Assembly (NCBI RefSeq): GCF_003634315.1 | Contig: NZ_RBXL01000001.1 | Location: 542,501 to 606,500 of the forward strand | DNA from: Thiocapsa rosea | GTDB lineage: Bacteria > Pseudomonadota > Gammaproteobacteria > Chromatiales > Chromatiaceae | DNA length: 64,000 bases | Reading direction: 5' to 3' | In this document: one piece after another, positions 22,472 to 32,052 of the stretch | How the letters are laid out: each line of letters opens with the position of its first letter | Numbering within the stretch: the first letter of the stretch is position 1 | Program-made: the position numbers and the translations under genes | Notes under the pieces: model-generated | The model's input: the letters and a program-made list of their open reading frames with translations, nothing else | Told to the model about the DNA's origin: nothing | Databases searched by the model: none

Positions 22472-25400
22472 TCCAGGAAGTGGTTGGGCGGCGGGGGCGG
22501 GGGCGCATCGCCGGGCGCGGGCGTGGGCGTGGGCGAGATCTCGGCACCGACCGCCGGATCCCAGCCAACCCGGCTGACATCCGGATTGCTCCAGGCCCCG
22601 GTCACCCGGTAGCGGTAACGCCCGAGACGATCGATAGCGTTGCCCGCAATCCGATCCACCAGATAGACGGCGGCCCCCACGACCGGCCCGCCCGCAACCG
22701 CGCTGGCCAGCGCAACGCTCGAGCCGATCCTCGGCTCCACGACGACGCTCTGCTCGAAACGCTGATTCACCAGATCGCTCGAGCCGCCGACGATCACCTT
22801 GCTCGCCGGACCATCGATGGTAAAGGCGTCGAGGGTCGCCTTGCCCTCGGCGACCTGGATCCGGCCGCGCATCTCCTCGAAGGCAAAACCCTGACCATAG
22901 AGATCGGTGAAGTCCATCGTCAGGCGCCGCTTCAAGGCGCTCAGATTCAGAAACCCCAGCACCCGCCCGACACCGGGCTCCACGTCCAACAGCCGGCCCG
23001 AGCCTACCTCGACATCCACGAAACCGCGTGCGCGCGCCAGATTGAAATCCCCGAATCCGCCCGGCCAGTCGAGCATCACCTGTGCCTGCATCGGTGCGCC
23101 TTCGAGCCGGTTCTGTGAATCCAGCGCCTTGAGCAGGACACCCGAATCGAGCGACTCAACCCGCATCGAGACCTCGCTGCGACCGCCGCTCGCGGATCTG
23201 ATCCACGATGCCTCGCCCTCGGCCGAGACCAGGCCCTCGCCGAGCAGCCGGATACTCGGCAGGCGAAGACCCAGCACATCCGGGCGCAGGTCGAGCTGCA
23301 ACGTTCCCAGCAGGGCATCGCCCCGGGTCAACCGCGCGATGCGCAGGTCGATCGGGGGAAGCGTGCGGAACGGATCCTCGACGGCCAAGGCCGAACGTTC
23401 GGCGTCACCCCGCTGCGGCGCATCCTGAAAGGCGAGCAGATCCAGACGCTCCAGCGCAACCCGCACGGACGCCGTGTCCGTCGCCGGGATCGCGATCTCG
23501 CCTGCGAGCTCGTTCGCCCGCACCGCAACCGCCCAGCCCTTGCCCGACGGCCCGCTGTCGATCGGGGTGAGACGCAAATCGACCTCGGTCAACTGCGGTC
23601 CGCCCAACGCGAGCCGATCGATCCGCAGATCGGCACCGCGCAACCAGGCGTCGGCGCCGAGCGCGCGAGGCGACTCGCCAGCCTGCTTGGCGCTTGAGAG
23701 CGCGTTCAGGCGCCCCAGCCAGGCGACCAGGTCGAGATCGTCCAAACGCCCGTCCAAAAACACCCCTTCGCCCTCGGGAGACGGCGCGGCCTCGCCCCCG
23801 AGACGCACATGTGCGCGCATCGCGGGCGGGGGTGAGGCCCCGAGATCGAGTATCAGATCGCCGGCCACCTCGCCGAGACGCCCTGAGACACGCAGGGAGC
23901 TGCCCGGCACCAGCGCGCCGACGAGCGCGAGCTCACGCGTCGCTTCGGCACCCTTGCCCAAGGGCGCCGGTAGATCGATCGCAAGCCCGTTCAGCCGCGA
24001 GGCCAGACGATAGTCGAGCGGCAGCGCCGCAGCACGGACGTCGCGATTGCGGATGGTCACGTCGAGATTCCAATCGATCTCGCCGCTCAGCAGCCCCCAG
24101 GCCGGGCTCGGAAAGCGCCGACCGAGCTCAGTGACCGGTGTGCGTGCCCGGGCCTTGATCAGCGTCGCCGACGCGTCCGCAACACCCGGATTCAGGGTGG
24201 CGATCGAAAGGCTCAGCGGGCGCTCCCAGAGCGTTGCCTCCACTGCCTGCGCCGCGATGGTCTTCTCGGTGAAGGTCACCTCGCCGCCGAGGCGTGAAAG
24301 CGCGACCGGGGTACCTCGAATCGCCAAGGTCGCCGGCTTCGGCCAAGACAGACGACCCGCGACCCCCAGCTGCCTGCGTTTGGTGAAGGGCAGATCGATC
24401 TCAAGCCGCAGCCGCGTGTCCCCGGTCACCTCCAGGCTCCCGGCAAGCCGTCCCAGGTCCTTCGCCAAGGGGGTCTCGGTCAGCGTGCGCAGACCGTCGG
24501 AGAAGGGACCCTCGGTCTCGCCGACGATGGTCATGCCCTGCGCACCCCAAAGCTCCGGGATCTCGCCGCGCGCCTGCACGAGTCGACTGTCGAGGATACG
24601 GCCGCTGTCGAGTTCGATGGTCAGGGACTGGTCGAGAAAGCGCAGCCGACCGGCCGCCTCGCGGATCTCGGGCCAGTCGGGGAGATAATCGAGGACCGTG
24701 TCTTCGAGCTCGAGCAGCAGCTCGAAACGCCCCTCATGCCCGCGGAAAGGATAGGCTGCGAGCGGACCGCGGAAGATCAGATCGGCCTGCGGGATCCGAC
24801 CGGAGACGATGGCGCGCTCCAGCCAGCCCACCAGATCCCGGTGCATGATGCCGACCGGGAGATAGGGGCGCACGCGCGAGCCGTCGCCGTCGTAGAAGCT
24901 CGCGCGCAGATCCATCAGAGGGCTGGAACCGTCCGCCGGAAGATCCAGCGCGAGCCTCGCCCGACCGGCCAGATCCGCATTCTCGAACGTCAGATTGCGC
25001 GCCGAGATCCGAGCCGCGCCGGACGGGTCGATCCGCCAGTCGAGCCGCGTCGACAGCCCGTCGAGCGCGAGCGGCTCGCTGAAAAGCGGCCGCAGATCCA
25101 ACGCCAGCCCGGCCGAGCCAACGCGGGCCTCGCCCCCCTCGCGATCGGCCCGCAACCGCACGGCGAGTCCATCGACCCCGGGAAGCGATCCGGCGCGATC
25201 CCAGCCGAGGCCGGATACCGTCGCACTCGCCTCCCAGCGCGGCGGTTGCCCGGGATCCCAGTCGACGTGCAGCAGCGGATCCTCGACGCGCCCGCGCGGC
25301 TCGAAGGCGATCAGATCGGACAGGGACTGCGGCAGCGCCCACGGGGAGACCTCAAGCATGGACACCACAGCGGCCAGATCCAGCGGAGCGCTCGCCAGAC

Positions 25401-26508
25401 GCAGGCGTTCGGGCGCGAGCTGCGCGGTCAAGAGAAGATCCAGATCGATCCGCGGCAGATCGCCGCTTGCCGCACGTCCGCGTAGACAGCCGATCTCCAG
25501 ACGCCAACCGTCACCGCTCGGCCGAGCGCGGACCATCGCGTCGAGATGCTCGACGCGCAGCGCCTGCGCGCTGGCCGGTGCATCGCTCTGCTCGGGCGGT
25601 TCGAGACGCAAACCGGCCAGATCGAACCGAATCAATGCCTGCTCCAAACGCCCGGCGTAGATGTGCGACCAACCCGCGATCGCGACCCGCTCGTTGTGAA
25701 CACCGACCGCCGAAAACCCGTTGCCGCGCAGGATCCCGCCCAGGTCGCCCGCATCGAGGCCGGCATAGACGCGTCCGCTCCAGGAGAGCGGATCGGCCGA
25801 CGGACCCGACAACTCCGCGATCAGACTCAGACGGTTCAGGCCCGGATCGCCGCGCGTCGACCCAACGGCGGAACCGAGCGGATGAAGCTCCGCACTGACG
25901 CTCAAGGTATGGCGATCGCCGTCGTTGAGCAGGCGCAGTCTGGCGTTCGTCAGACGCAGCCCCTCCAGCAGCGTCTCGGGCCGATCGTCGCGCATCAGGA
26001 TCTCGCCCAGGACCAGCTCGACCTGCGCTTGCGTGAGCAGGAATTCCAGCGTCCGCGGATCGCCGCCGCCCAGCAGCTCCAGACCGTCGAACTTGAGACG
26101 GCCCGCGTGATCCAGACGCAGGGCAAGCCGCGAGCCGATCAACGTCAGGGAGGTGATCTGCGGCACACCCATGCGCAGGGATGCAAGAGGATCGATCGCG
26201 ATCTCGAGGCCGTCGAGGACGAGAACATCCTTTGCGCTGCGGGGGTCCGACAGACGGATGTCGCGCACGCTCAGGCGCGGGCCAGGGCCCGAGAGACGCA
26301 GGGACGCCGAGCCCAGCTGCACACGATAACCGAGCCGCTCCCCGAGCATGTCGGCGACCCAGCGGTTGTCGGCCTCGGTCAGCGGGAGCGCAACGCGTGC
26401 AGCCGTGACAGCGAGTGCGACCAGCACCAACCCCGTCGTTGCGATCACGACGGCGACCGAGACGAGACGTCGCATGAAACGGGTTTTGCCGGTGTGCGGG
26501 ACAGACAT
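22468..26508 (-). CDS. yhdP: YhdP family envelope protein (AsmA/TamB-like)
   Basis: A 1346-residue inner-membrane-anchored periplasmic protein of the AsmA-like superfamily, thought to bridge the membranes and carry phospholipid to the outer membrane. One N-terminal membrane helix (LVSVAVVIATTGLVLVALAV) is followed by a very long beta-rich region. The C-terminal AsmA-like block reads FGDFNLARARGFVDVEVGSGRLLDVEPGVGRVLGFL and then GPASKVIVGGSSDLVNQRFEQ. Pro-rich tail. Length is close to the ~1270 residues of E. coli YhdP. Lies 23 bp after rng, the standard order. An ATG at 26475 is an alternative start. Confidence 0.93.
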   Translation of the reverse strand: MSVPHTGKTRFMRRLVSVAVVIATTGLVLVALAVTAARVALPLTEADNRWVADMLGERLGYRVQLGSASLRLSGPGPRLSVRDIRLSDPRSAKDVLVLDGLEIAIDPLASLRMGVPQITSLTLIGSRLALRLDHAGRLKFDGLELLGGGDPRTLEFLLTQAQVELVLGEILMRDDRPETLLEGLRLTNARLRLLNDGDRHTLSVSAELHPLGSAVGSTRGDPGLNRLSLIAELSGPSADPLSWSGRVYAGLDAGDLGGILRGNGFSAVGVHNERVAIAGWSHIYAGRLEQALIRFDLAGLRLEPPEQSDAPASAQALRVEHLDAMVRARPSGDGWRLEIGCLRGRAASGDLPRIDLDLLLTAQLAPERLRLASAPLDLAAVVSMLEVSPWALPQSLSDLIAFEPRGRVEDPLLHVDWDPGQPPRWEASATVSGLGWDRAGSLPGVDGLAVRLRADREGGEARVGSAGLALDLRPLFSEPLALDGLSTRLDWRIDPSGAARISARNLTFENADLAGRARLALDLPADGSSPLMDLRASFYDGDGSRVRPYLPVGIMHRDLVGWLERAIVSGRIPQADLIFRGPLAAYPFRGHEGRFELLLELEDTVLDYLPDWPEIREAAGRLRFLDQSLTIELDSGRILDSRLVQARGEIPELWGAQGMTIVGETEGPFSDGLRTLTETPLAKDLGRLAGSLEVTGDTRLRLEIDLPFTKRRQLGVAGRLSWPKPATLAIRGTPVALSRLGGEVTFTEKTIAAQAVEATLWERPLSLSIATLNPGVADASATLIKARARTPVTELGRRFPSPAWGLLSGEIDWNLDVTIRNRDVRAAALPLDYRLASRLNGLAIDLPAPLGKGAEATRELALVGALVPGSSLRVSGRLGEVAGDLILDLGASPPPAMRAHVRLGGEAAPSPEGEGVFLDGRLDDLDLVAWLGRLNALSSAKQAGESPRALGADAWLRGADLRIDRLALGGPQLTEVDLRLTPIDSGPSGKGWAVAVRANELAGEIAIPATDTASVRVALERLDLLAFQDAPQRGDAERSALAVEDPFRTLPPIDLRIARLTRGDALLGTLQLDLRPDVLGLRLPSIRLLGEGLVSAEGEASWIRSASGGRSEVSMRVESLDSGVLLKALDSQNRLEGAPMQAQVMLDWPGGFGDFNLARARGFVDVEVGSGRLLDVEPGVGRVLGFLNLSALKRRLTMDFTDLYGQGFAFEEMRGRIQVAEGKATLDAFTIDGPASKVIVGGSSDLVNQRFEQSVVVEPRIGSSVALASAVAGGPVVGAAVYLVDRIAGNAIDRLGRYRYRVTGAWSNPDVSRVGWDPAVGAEISPTPTPAPGDAPPPPPPNHFLD

Positions 26509-26531
26509 GCCGAATGGTCGAGGGCCGCCCC

Positions 26532-27986
26532 TCAGATCAGAACCACGTCGTATTGCTCCTGGGTGTAGAGCGCCTCGGCCTGCAAGCGGATCGGACGGCC
26601 GATAAAGGCCTCGAGTTCCGCAAGATGGGCCGATTCTTCATCGAGGAGCCGGTCGATGACCTCCTGCGAGGCCAGCACCAGCAAGGTTTCGACATCGAAC
26701 TGGCGCGACTCGCGCAGGATCTCGCGGAAGATCTCGTAGCAGGTCGTTTGAGCGGTCTTCACCGAGCCGCGACCGCCGCAGTAGGGACAAGGCTCGGAGA
26801 GCACGTGCTCGAGCGACTCGCGGGTGCGCTTGCGGGTCATCTCCACCAGACCGAGCGAGGAGACCTCCGTGATGTGGGTCTTGGCGTGATCCCGGGCGAG
26901 ACACTTCTCCAAGGCACGCAACACCTGGCGCTTGTGCTCGTCCTCGGACATATCGATGAAATCGATGATGATGATGCCGCCGAGGTTACGCAGCCTCAAT
27001 TGACGACAGATCGCTTGGGCCGCTTCGAGGTTGGTCTTGAAGATGGTCTCTTCGAGGTTGCGGTGGCCGACGAAGGCGCCGGTATTGATGTCGATGGTGG
27101 TCATGGCCTCGGTCTGGTCGATCACCAGATGGCCACCGGACTTGAGCTGCACCTTGCGCTGGAGCGCCTTGCGGATCTCCTCCTCCACCCCGTAGAGATC
27201 GAACAGCGGACGCTCGCCCTGGTAGTAGTCGATGCGCTCCTTGATCTCGGGGATGTATTTGGTTGCGAAGGCCATGGCCTTGTCGACCATCGCCCGCGAG
27301 TCGATGCGCACCCGCTCCACCTCGGGCGTCACCAGGTCGCGCAGTGCACGCATGGCCAACGGCAGATCGTCGTGAACCAGACCGATCTCGGTGGCCGCCG
27401 CGCAGCGCTCGCGGATCCCGCGCCAGAGCTTGGCCAGAAAGGCCATATCGCGAAACAGGGACTCCTCGGACACGCCGTCCGCCGCGGTGCGCGCGATGAA
27501 GCCGCCCTCGCCCTCGTGCGCATCGACGTAGCGCTGCAGGATGTCGCGCAGACGGCGCCGCTCGTCCTCGTCCTCGATCTTCTGCGAGACTCCGGTGCTC
27601 GCCAGAGCAGGCATGCAGACCAGGTAACGGGAGGCCACCGAGATGTTGGTCGTCAACCGCGCGCCCTTGGAGCCGAGCGGATCCTTCACGACCTGCACCA
27701 CGAGCCGATCACCCTCGTGCACCAGCTCGTGGATCTGATCGCTGCGCGGCACGCCTTGCGGGCCCATGATGTCGGAGGCGTGAAGGAAGGCGGCCCGATC
27801 CAGGCCGATGTCCACGAACGCCGCCTGCATCCCGGGCAGGACCCGACAGACCCGGCCCTTGTAGATGTTGCCGACCAGACCGCAACGCTCCGCGCGCTCG
27901 ATGATGATCTCCTGCACCACGCCGTTCTCGACCACGGCGACCCGGGTTTCCGGCGGCGTAACATTGATCAGGATCTCTTCGCTCAC
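26532..27986 (-). CDS. rng: Ribonuclease G
   Basis: Endoribonuclease that matures the 5' end of 16S rRNA and degrades some mRNAs. It starts SEEILINVTPPETRVAVVENG; the S1 RNA-binding domain follows (GNIYKGRVCRVLPGMQAAFVDIG). The catalytic region contains TIDINTGAFVG and GGIIIIDFIDM with the metal-binding aspartates, and the zinc-link CPYCGGRG is present. Length 484 matches the RNase G type; there is no long C-terminal scaffold as in RNase E. Confidence 0.97.
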   Translation of the reverse strand: MSEEILINVTPPETRVAVVENGVVQEIIIERAERCGLVGNIYKGRVCRVLPGMQAAFVDIGLDRAAFLHASDIMGPQGVPRSDQIHELVHEGDRLVVQVVKDPLGSKGARLTTNISVASRYLVCMPALASTGVSQKIEDEDERRRLRDILQRYVDAHEGEGGFIARTAADGVSEESLFRDMAFLAKLWRGIRERCAAATEIGLVHDDLPLAMRALRDLVTPEVERVRIDSRAMVDKAMAFATKYIPEIKERIDYYQGERPLFDLYGVEEEIRKALQRKVQLKSGGHLVIDQTEAMTTIDINTGAFVGHRNLEETIFKTNLEAAQAICRQLRLRNLGGIIIIDFIDMSEDEHKRQVLRALEKCLARDHAKTHITEVSSLGLVEMTRKRTRESLEHVLSEPCPYCGGRGSVKTAQTTCYEIFREILRESRQFDVETLLVLASQEVIDRLLDEESAHLAELEAFIGRPIRLQAEALYTQEQYDVVLI

Positions 27987-28068
27987 GGGAACATCGCTCG
28001 TTGGCCTATCTTGATATCATTTTGAGCCTACCTGCGTTCGTCCCGGAAAGACAGGCGGCGATTGTTTC

Positions 28069-28153
28069 TAAACCGCGTACAGAGCGAGATGCTCATTTGC
28101 GACTGAGTTCGACGTTTGGTGCATCCACGGCCCTTCGCGAGGACGCGGATTAA
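28069..28153. repeat. Dispersed 86-bp intergenic repeat, subfamily A (inverted)
   Basis: TAAACCGCG...CGCGGATTAA. The reverse complement of its interior matches 3959-4044 and 17706-17790 (ACCAAACGTCGAACTC). Lies between maf (15 bp after its stop) and rng. Confidence 0.87.
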
Positions 28154-28168
28154 AAGGCGAGACGACGT

Positions 28169-28795
28169 TCAACCGCCGGACGCCGGCGCGATCACATGGA
28201 TCCCTGCCGCAGCGAGCAGTCGACCCGTTTCGAACAGCGGCAGTCCCATGACGCCCGAATAACTGCCTTGCAGATCCGAGACGAAGAGCGCGCCGATACC
28301 CTGAATGCCATAGGCGCCGGCCTTGTCGCATGGCTCCCCGGTTTCCCAGTAGCTCAGGATCTCCGACTCCTGCAAGGCGCGAAAGGTCACCCGACTGTCG
28401 CTCAGATCGGTCAGCTCGCGCTCGTCGGCGATCAGGGCCACCGCCGTCAAGACCCGGTGCGAGCGCGCGGACAAGGCGCCCAGCATACGCGCGGCGGACG
28501 CCCGGTCCGCGGGCTTACCCAGTGTCACGTCTCCGAGGACCACCGCCGTGTCCGCCGCCAGCACCGGCCGCCCCTCGTCATCGGGAACCGCGGCGCGACC
28601 GGCTCGCGCCTTCTCCAAGGCGACACGTCGAACATAGGTCTCGGGCGACTCGCCCGGCCGCCGCGTCTCGTCCGTCTCGGCCGCGACGAGCGCCACACGC
28701 ATTCCGATCTGCTCCAAGAGCGCAAGCCGCCGCGGCGAGCGCGAGGCGAGATAAAGGTGGTGGTCGGTTTCGATGGCGGATCGGGGCTGGGGCAT
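28169..28795 (-). CDS. maf: Maf family nucleoside triphosphate pyrophosphatase
   Basis: House-cleaning enzyme that hydrolyses non-canonical or excess dTTP/UTP-type nucleotides. YLASRSPRRLALLEQIG is the family N-terminal motif, AADTAVVLGDVTLGKPAD the substrate site, and the KAGAYGIQGIGALFV block is present. 208 residues from ATG 28795. An extended frame runs into a TTCCTGC tandem array and is not credible. Lies between rlmH and rng. Confidence 0.93.
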   Translation of the reverse strand: MPQPRSAIETDHHLYLASRSPRRLALLEQIGMRVALVAAETDETRRPGESPETYVRRVALEKARAGRAAVPDDEGRPVLAADTAVVLGDVTLGKPADRASAARMLGALSARSHRVLTAVALIADERELTDLSDSRVTFRALQESEILSYWETGEPCDKAGAYGIQGIGALFVSDLQGSYSGVMGLPLFETGRLLAAAGIHVIAPASGG

Positions 28796-28822
28796 GGTGA
28801 TCGAATCCAAAGGTTGCGGTTG

Positions 28823-28921
28823 GCTTCCTGCTTCCTGCTTCCTGCTTCCTGCTTCCTGCTTCCTGCTTCCTGCCTTCTGCATTCTGCTGTCAGCTGTCAG
28901 CTGTCAGCTGTCAGCTGTCAG
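28823..28921. repeat. Two heptamer tandem arrays upstream of maf
   Basis: Seven perfect GCTTCCT units (28823-28871) are followed, after a short degenerate stretch, by five perfect CTGTCAG units (28887-28921). The 28796-29155 gap holds these arrays and the next one but no convincing gene. Confidence 0.9.
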
Positions 28922-29060
28922 CTCTTAGGCGGTTTCTGGGGATGGCGATCCCCGTAGGTTGGTCAAAGCGCAGGGTGCCCAACACACCGCCGGCACATCG
29001 GTTGTTCTTGAATCGCTCCTTAGCGCTTAAATGATGAGTGCTCTTGGCTCGGGGTGAAGG

Positions 29061-29116
29061 AGCTGATAGCTGATAGCTAACAGCTGACAGCTGACAGCTG
29101 ACAGCTGACAGCTGAT
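29061..29116. repeat. Heptamer tandem array, AGCTGAC type
   Basis: Eight head-to-tail heptamers: AGCTGAT twice, AGCTAAC, AGCTGAC four times, AGCTGAT. The unit is the reverse complement of the CTGTCAG array at 28887-28921, so the two arrays could pair across ~140 bp. Confidence 0.9.
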
Positions 29117-29155
29117 CGCGATCAGCTAACAGCCGACCGCTGCCGACTCGCAGCG

Positions 29156-29635
29156 TCAATCTGCGCCGCCGCGATGGTACGGATGCCCCTGCACCAACGT
29201 CCATGCCCGGTAGAGCTGCTCGGCGACGATCACCCGCACCAGCGGGTGCGGAAAGGTCAGCCGAGACAGGGACCAGCGCTGATCGGCGCGCGCCAGGCAG
29301 GGCTCGGCCAGACCGTCCGGGCCGCCGACCAACAAGGCCAGATCGCGACCCCCAGCCAGCCAGGTCCGCAACTGTTCGGCCAGGGCCTCGGTGCTCCAGG
29401 ACTCGCCGGCCCCGTCGAGCGCCACGACCCGCGCGCCTTTCGGGATCGCCTTCAAAATGCGGACGCCCTCGTCGGCGCGGGCACGCTCCGCTCCGCTGCC
29501 CTTGCCGCGCTGGCCCGGCTCAATCTCGACCACGGAGAGCGCACACTCGCAGGGGAGACGCTTGGCATATTCCGCGTAACCGGTCTCCACCCAGGCGGGC
29601 ATGCGCCGCCCGACCGCGATCAGACGAACGCGCAT
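29156..29635 (-). CDS. rlmH: 23S rRNA (pseudouridine-1915-N3)-methyltransferase
   Basis: SPOUT-class methyltransferase that modifies helix 69 of 23S rRNA in 70S ribosomes. It starts [26 protein letters not shown]; the SAM-binding knot has [11 protein letters not shown] and [33 protein letters not shown], the RlmH C-terminal signature. Length 159 is close to the usual 155. First of the minus-strand rlmH-maf-rng series. Confidence 0.96.
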   Translation of the reverse strand: MRVRLIAVGRRMPAWVETGYAEYAKRLPCECALSVVEIEPGQRGKGSGAERARADEGVRILKAIPKGARVVALDGAGESWSTEALAEQLRTWLAGGRDLALLVGGPDGLAEPCLARADQRWSLSRLTFPHPLVRVIVAEQLYRAWTLVQGHPYHRGGAD

Positions 29636-29707
29636 CGGCTCGCGACCGTTCGGACTGACCCGTTATACTCGAACGCCATCTTCATCGATCCTCGAATCAT
29701 TGCCATC

Positions 29708-30760
29708 ATGCCAGACTCACGCATCCGACTCACCGAACTCGCGAACCGACGCATCCTCATCCTCGACGGCGCCATGGGGACCATGATCCAACGCTGTCAA
29801 CTCGAAGAGGCCGACTATCGGGGCGAGCGCTTCAAAGATTGGCCATCGGACCTCAAAGGCAACAACGATCTGCTGTCGCTGACCAAGCCCGAGATCATCC
29901 GCGCCATCCACGACGAGTATCTCGAGGCCGGCGCCGATATCCTGGAGACCAATACCTTCAACGGCAATCGTCTCTCCCAGGCCGACTACGGTCTGCAGGA
30001 CTATACCGCAGAGATCGTCACCGCCGCGGCCAAGCTCGCCCGCGAGGTGGCGGACGCCTGGACCGCCAAGACCCCGGACAAGCCGCGGTTCGTCGCAGGC
30101 GTGCTCGGCCCGACCAGCAAGACCGCGAGCATCTCGCCGGACGTCAACGACCCGGGCGCACGCAACACCCACTTCGACGAGCTCGTCGAGGTCTATGCCG
30201 AGACGACCCGAGCGCTCATCGCCGCAGATGTCGACATCATCCTGATCGAGACCATCTTCGACACACTCAACGCCAAGGCTGCCGCGTTCGCGGTCGATCA
30301 GGTCTTCGAGGAAGACGGCGTCATCCTGCCGGTGATGATCTCGGGTACGATTACGGACGCATCCGGGCGCACACTCTCCGGCCAGACGGTCGAGGCTTTC
30401 TACAACAGCCTCCGCCACGTCAAGCCCTTCGCCATCGGGCTCAACTGCGCCTTGGGTCCTGATCTGCTCAGACCACACGTCGAGGATATGGCCCGCGTCG
30501 CCGAGTCCTACACCACCTTTCATCCGAACGCCGGGTTGCCCAACGAGATGGGCGGCTACGACATGACACCGGATCAGATGGCCGAGCAGATCCAAGAGTG
30601 GGCGCAGTCGGGTTTCCTCAACATCATCGGCGGCTGCTGCGGGAGCACGCCGGATCACATCCGCGCCATCGCGCATGCCGTGGAGGGGAAAACACCGCGC
30701 CGCCCGGTCGAAGGGACTCACCGGATGCGTCTGTCCGGGCTCGAGGCATTCAACGCTTGA
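29708..30760 (+). CDS. Stand-alone homocysteine S-methyltransferase domain (N-terminal part of MetH)
   Basis: Corresponds to the first module of cobalamin-dependent methionine synthase, which binds homocysteine and zinc. Visible: [46 protein letters not shown] (first zinc Cys) and [14 protein letters not shown] (Cys-Cys pair). The protein ends with [11 protein letters not shown] and a stop at the point where full MetH continues into the folate domain (SGLEPFN region). Folate, cobalamin and activation modules are absent here, so they are probably encoded elsewhere. Next gene starts inside its stop codon (TTGA). Confidence 0.88.
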   Translation: MPDSRIRLTELANRRILILDGAMGTMIQRCQLEEADYRGERFKDWPSDLKGNNDLLSLTKPEIIRAIHDEYLEAGADILETNTFNGNRLSQADYGLQDYTAEIVTAAAKLAREVADAWTAKTPDKPRFVAGVLGPTSKTASISPDVNDPGARNTHFDELVEVYAETTRALIAADVDIILIETIFDTLNAKAAAFAVDQVFEEDGVILPVMISGTITDASGRTLSGQTVEAFYNSLRHVKPFAIGLNCALGPDLLRPHVEDMARVAESYTTFHPNAGLPNEMGGYDMTPDQMAEQIQEWAQSGFLNIIGGCCGSTPDHIRAIAHAVEGKTPRRPVEGTHRMRLSGLEAFNA

Positions 30761-31674
30761 GCCGGGCCCCGCAATACCTCGTCGACGCGCCGACCTTGCT
30801 CGCCGGGCTCGACGATCCGGACCTGCGACTGTTTGACTGCCGCTTCTCGTTGGCCGACCCGGCGGCGGGACGTCGCGCCTATGCCGCGGGTCATCTTCCG
30901 GGGGCCACTTACGCCGATCTCGACAGGCATCTGTCCTCCCCGATCGGTCCGAAGACCGGGCGCCATCCCTTGCCCGATCCAGCGCGCCTCGCTGCCTGGC
31001 TCGGCGATTCCGGCGTCACGTCGCGGACTCGCGTGGTCGTCTACGACGATGCGGGCGGCGGATTCGCGGTCAGGCTCTGGTGGCTGCTGCGTTGGATCGG
31101 GCACGACCGGGTCGCCCTGCTCGACGGAGGGCTTCAAGCCTGGATCGCCGCCGGCGGCGCGCTGAAGCGCGAGGTCCCTCGTCATGAGAAAGGGAAGTTC
31201 AACGCAAGGCCCGACGACACGCGATGGATCACCACCGAGTCGCTCGCCGCCGAGCTGGCCGCCGATCTGACCCCGGGCCGGCTGACCCTGATCGACGCAC
31301 GTGCACCCGAGCGTTTTCGTGGTGACCAAGAGCCCATCGATCCGGTAGCGGGTCACATCCCCGGCGCCATCAATCTGCCGCTGACGGACAACCTGGATAC
31401 GGACGGGCGGTTCCTCTCCGCAGAGCGTCTGCGCGAACGCTTCACCCAAGCGATCGGCCCGGCGCCCCCGTCATCCGTCGTTCACAGCTGCGGCTCGGGC
31501 GTGAATGCCTGCCACAACCTCTTGGCGATGGAGCTCGCCGGGCTGCATGGCTCACGCCTCTATGCCGGATCTTGGAGTGAATGGATCCGCTCACCCGACC
31601 GACCGGTGGCGACGGGGTCGGCCGAAGGTGATCTCGGGGACGGGAACGACCATGTCGGGGCGACTTCAAGGTGA
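30757..31674 (+). CDS. sseA: Rhodanese / 3-mercaptopyruvate sulfurtransferase
   Basis: A 305-residue two-domain rhodanese transferring sulfur from 3-mercaptopyruvate or thiosulfate to an acceptor. The first domain has [28 protein letters not shown]. The active domain has [27 protein letters not shown] and the loop SCGSGVNAC with the catalytic Cys; CGSGV is the mercaptopyruvate-type loop. TTG 30757 is the first in-frame start after the domain boundary and shares TTGA with the preceding stop, with CGAGG upstream. Confidence 0.9.
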   Translation: MSRAPQYLVDAPTLLAGLDDPDLRLFDCRFSLADPAAGRRAYAAGHLPGATYADLDRHLSSPIGPKTGRHPLPDPARLAAWLGDSGVTSRTRVVVYDDAGGGFAVRLWWLLRWIGHDRVALLDGGLQAWIAAGGALKREVPRHEKGKFNARPDDTRWITTESLAAELAADLTPGRLTLIDARAPERFRGDQEPIDPVAGHIPGAINLPLTDNLDTDGRFLSAERLRERFTQAIGPAPPSSVVHSCGSGVNACHNLLAMELAGLHGSRLYAGSWSEWIRSPDRPVATGSAEGDLGDGNDHVGATSR

Positions 31675-31725
31675 TTTTCAGGAACAAGCATCCCAACCGC
31701 ACATGTTTGGAAGACATGCAGGGGA

Positions 31726-31753
31726 TGTAGGGGCGAATTAATTCGCCCCTACA
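31726..31753. repeat. 28-bp perfect palindrome
   Basis: Symmetric about GAATTAATTC, with TGTAGGGGC on the left and GCCCCTACA on the right. It lies in the 378-bp gap between sseA and the DUF3604 gene; a partial copy (GCCCCTAC) follows at about 31783. No T tract, so terminator function is unclear. Confidence 0.85.
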
Positions 31754-32052
31754 CGCAGGCAGATCCTTTCCCGGAAATCACTTAAGCCGCCCCTACAACA
31801 CCTACATGCTTTGATGGCGGGGCCATGGGTCCCCTGCTACGCTTGATTCCATTACGCCCAAGCGGCCCCTGCCCATCGCGACCCCGATGGGCAGGGCGCT
31901 ACGCACCACCAAGACCTGTCGCAACGGCCATGCCTTTACCGAAGTAAGCCCGAGCAGCCCAGAAGAACCGGTTTATTCGCGATCGCAACGGACGCGCACC
32001 CGACGTTTGCCCGACTCCCCAGCGAGTCCGAGAGTGAGACGAGGAGCCCACC

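Noticed and set aside
28796-28882. N-terminal extension of Maf encoded by the TTCCTGC array
   Set aside because: It would be a low-complexity repeat peptide (GSRKQEA units) with no family support.
28823-29116. Possible CRISPR array
   Set aside because: Units are 7 bp head to tail with no spacers and no cas genes nearby.
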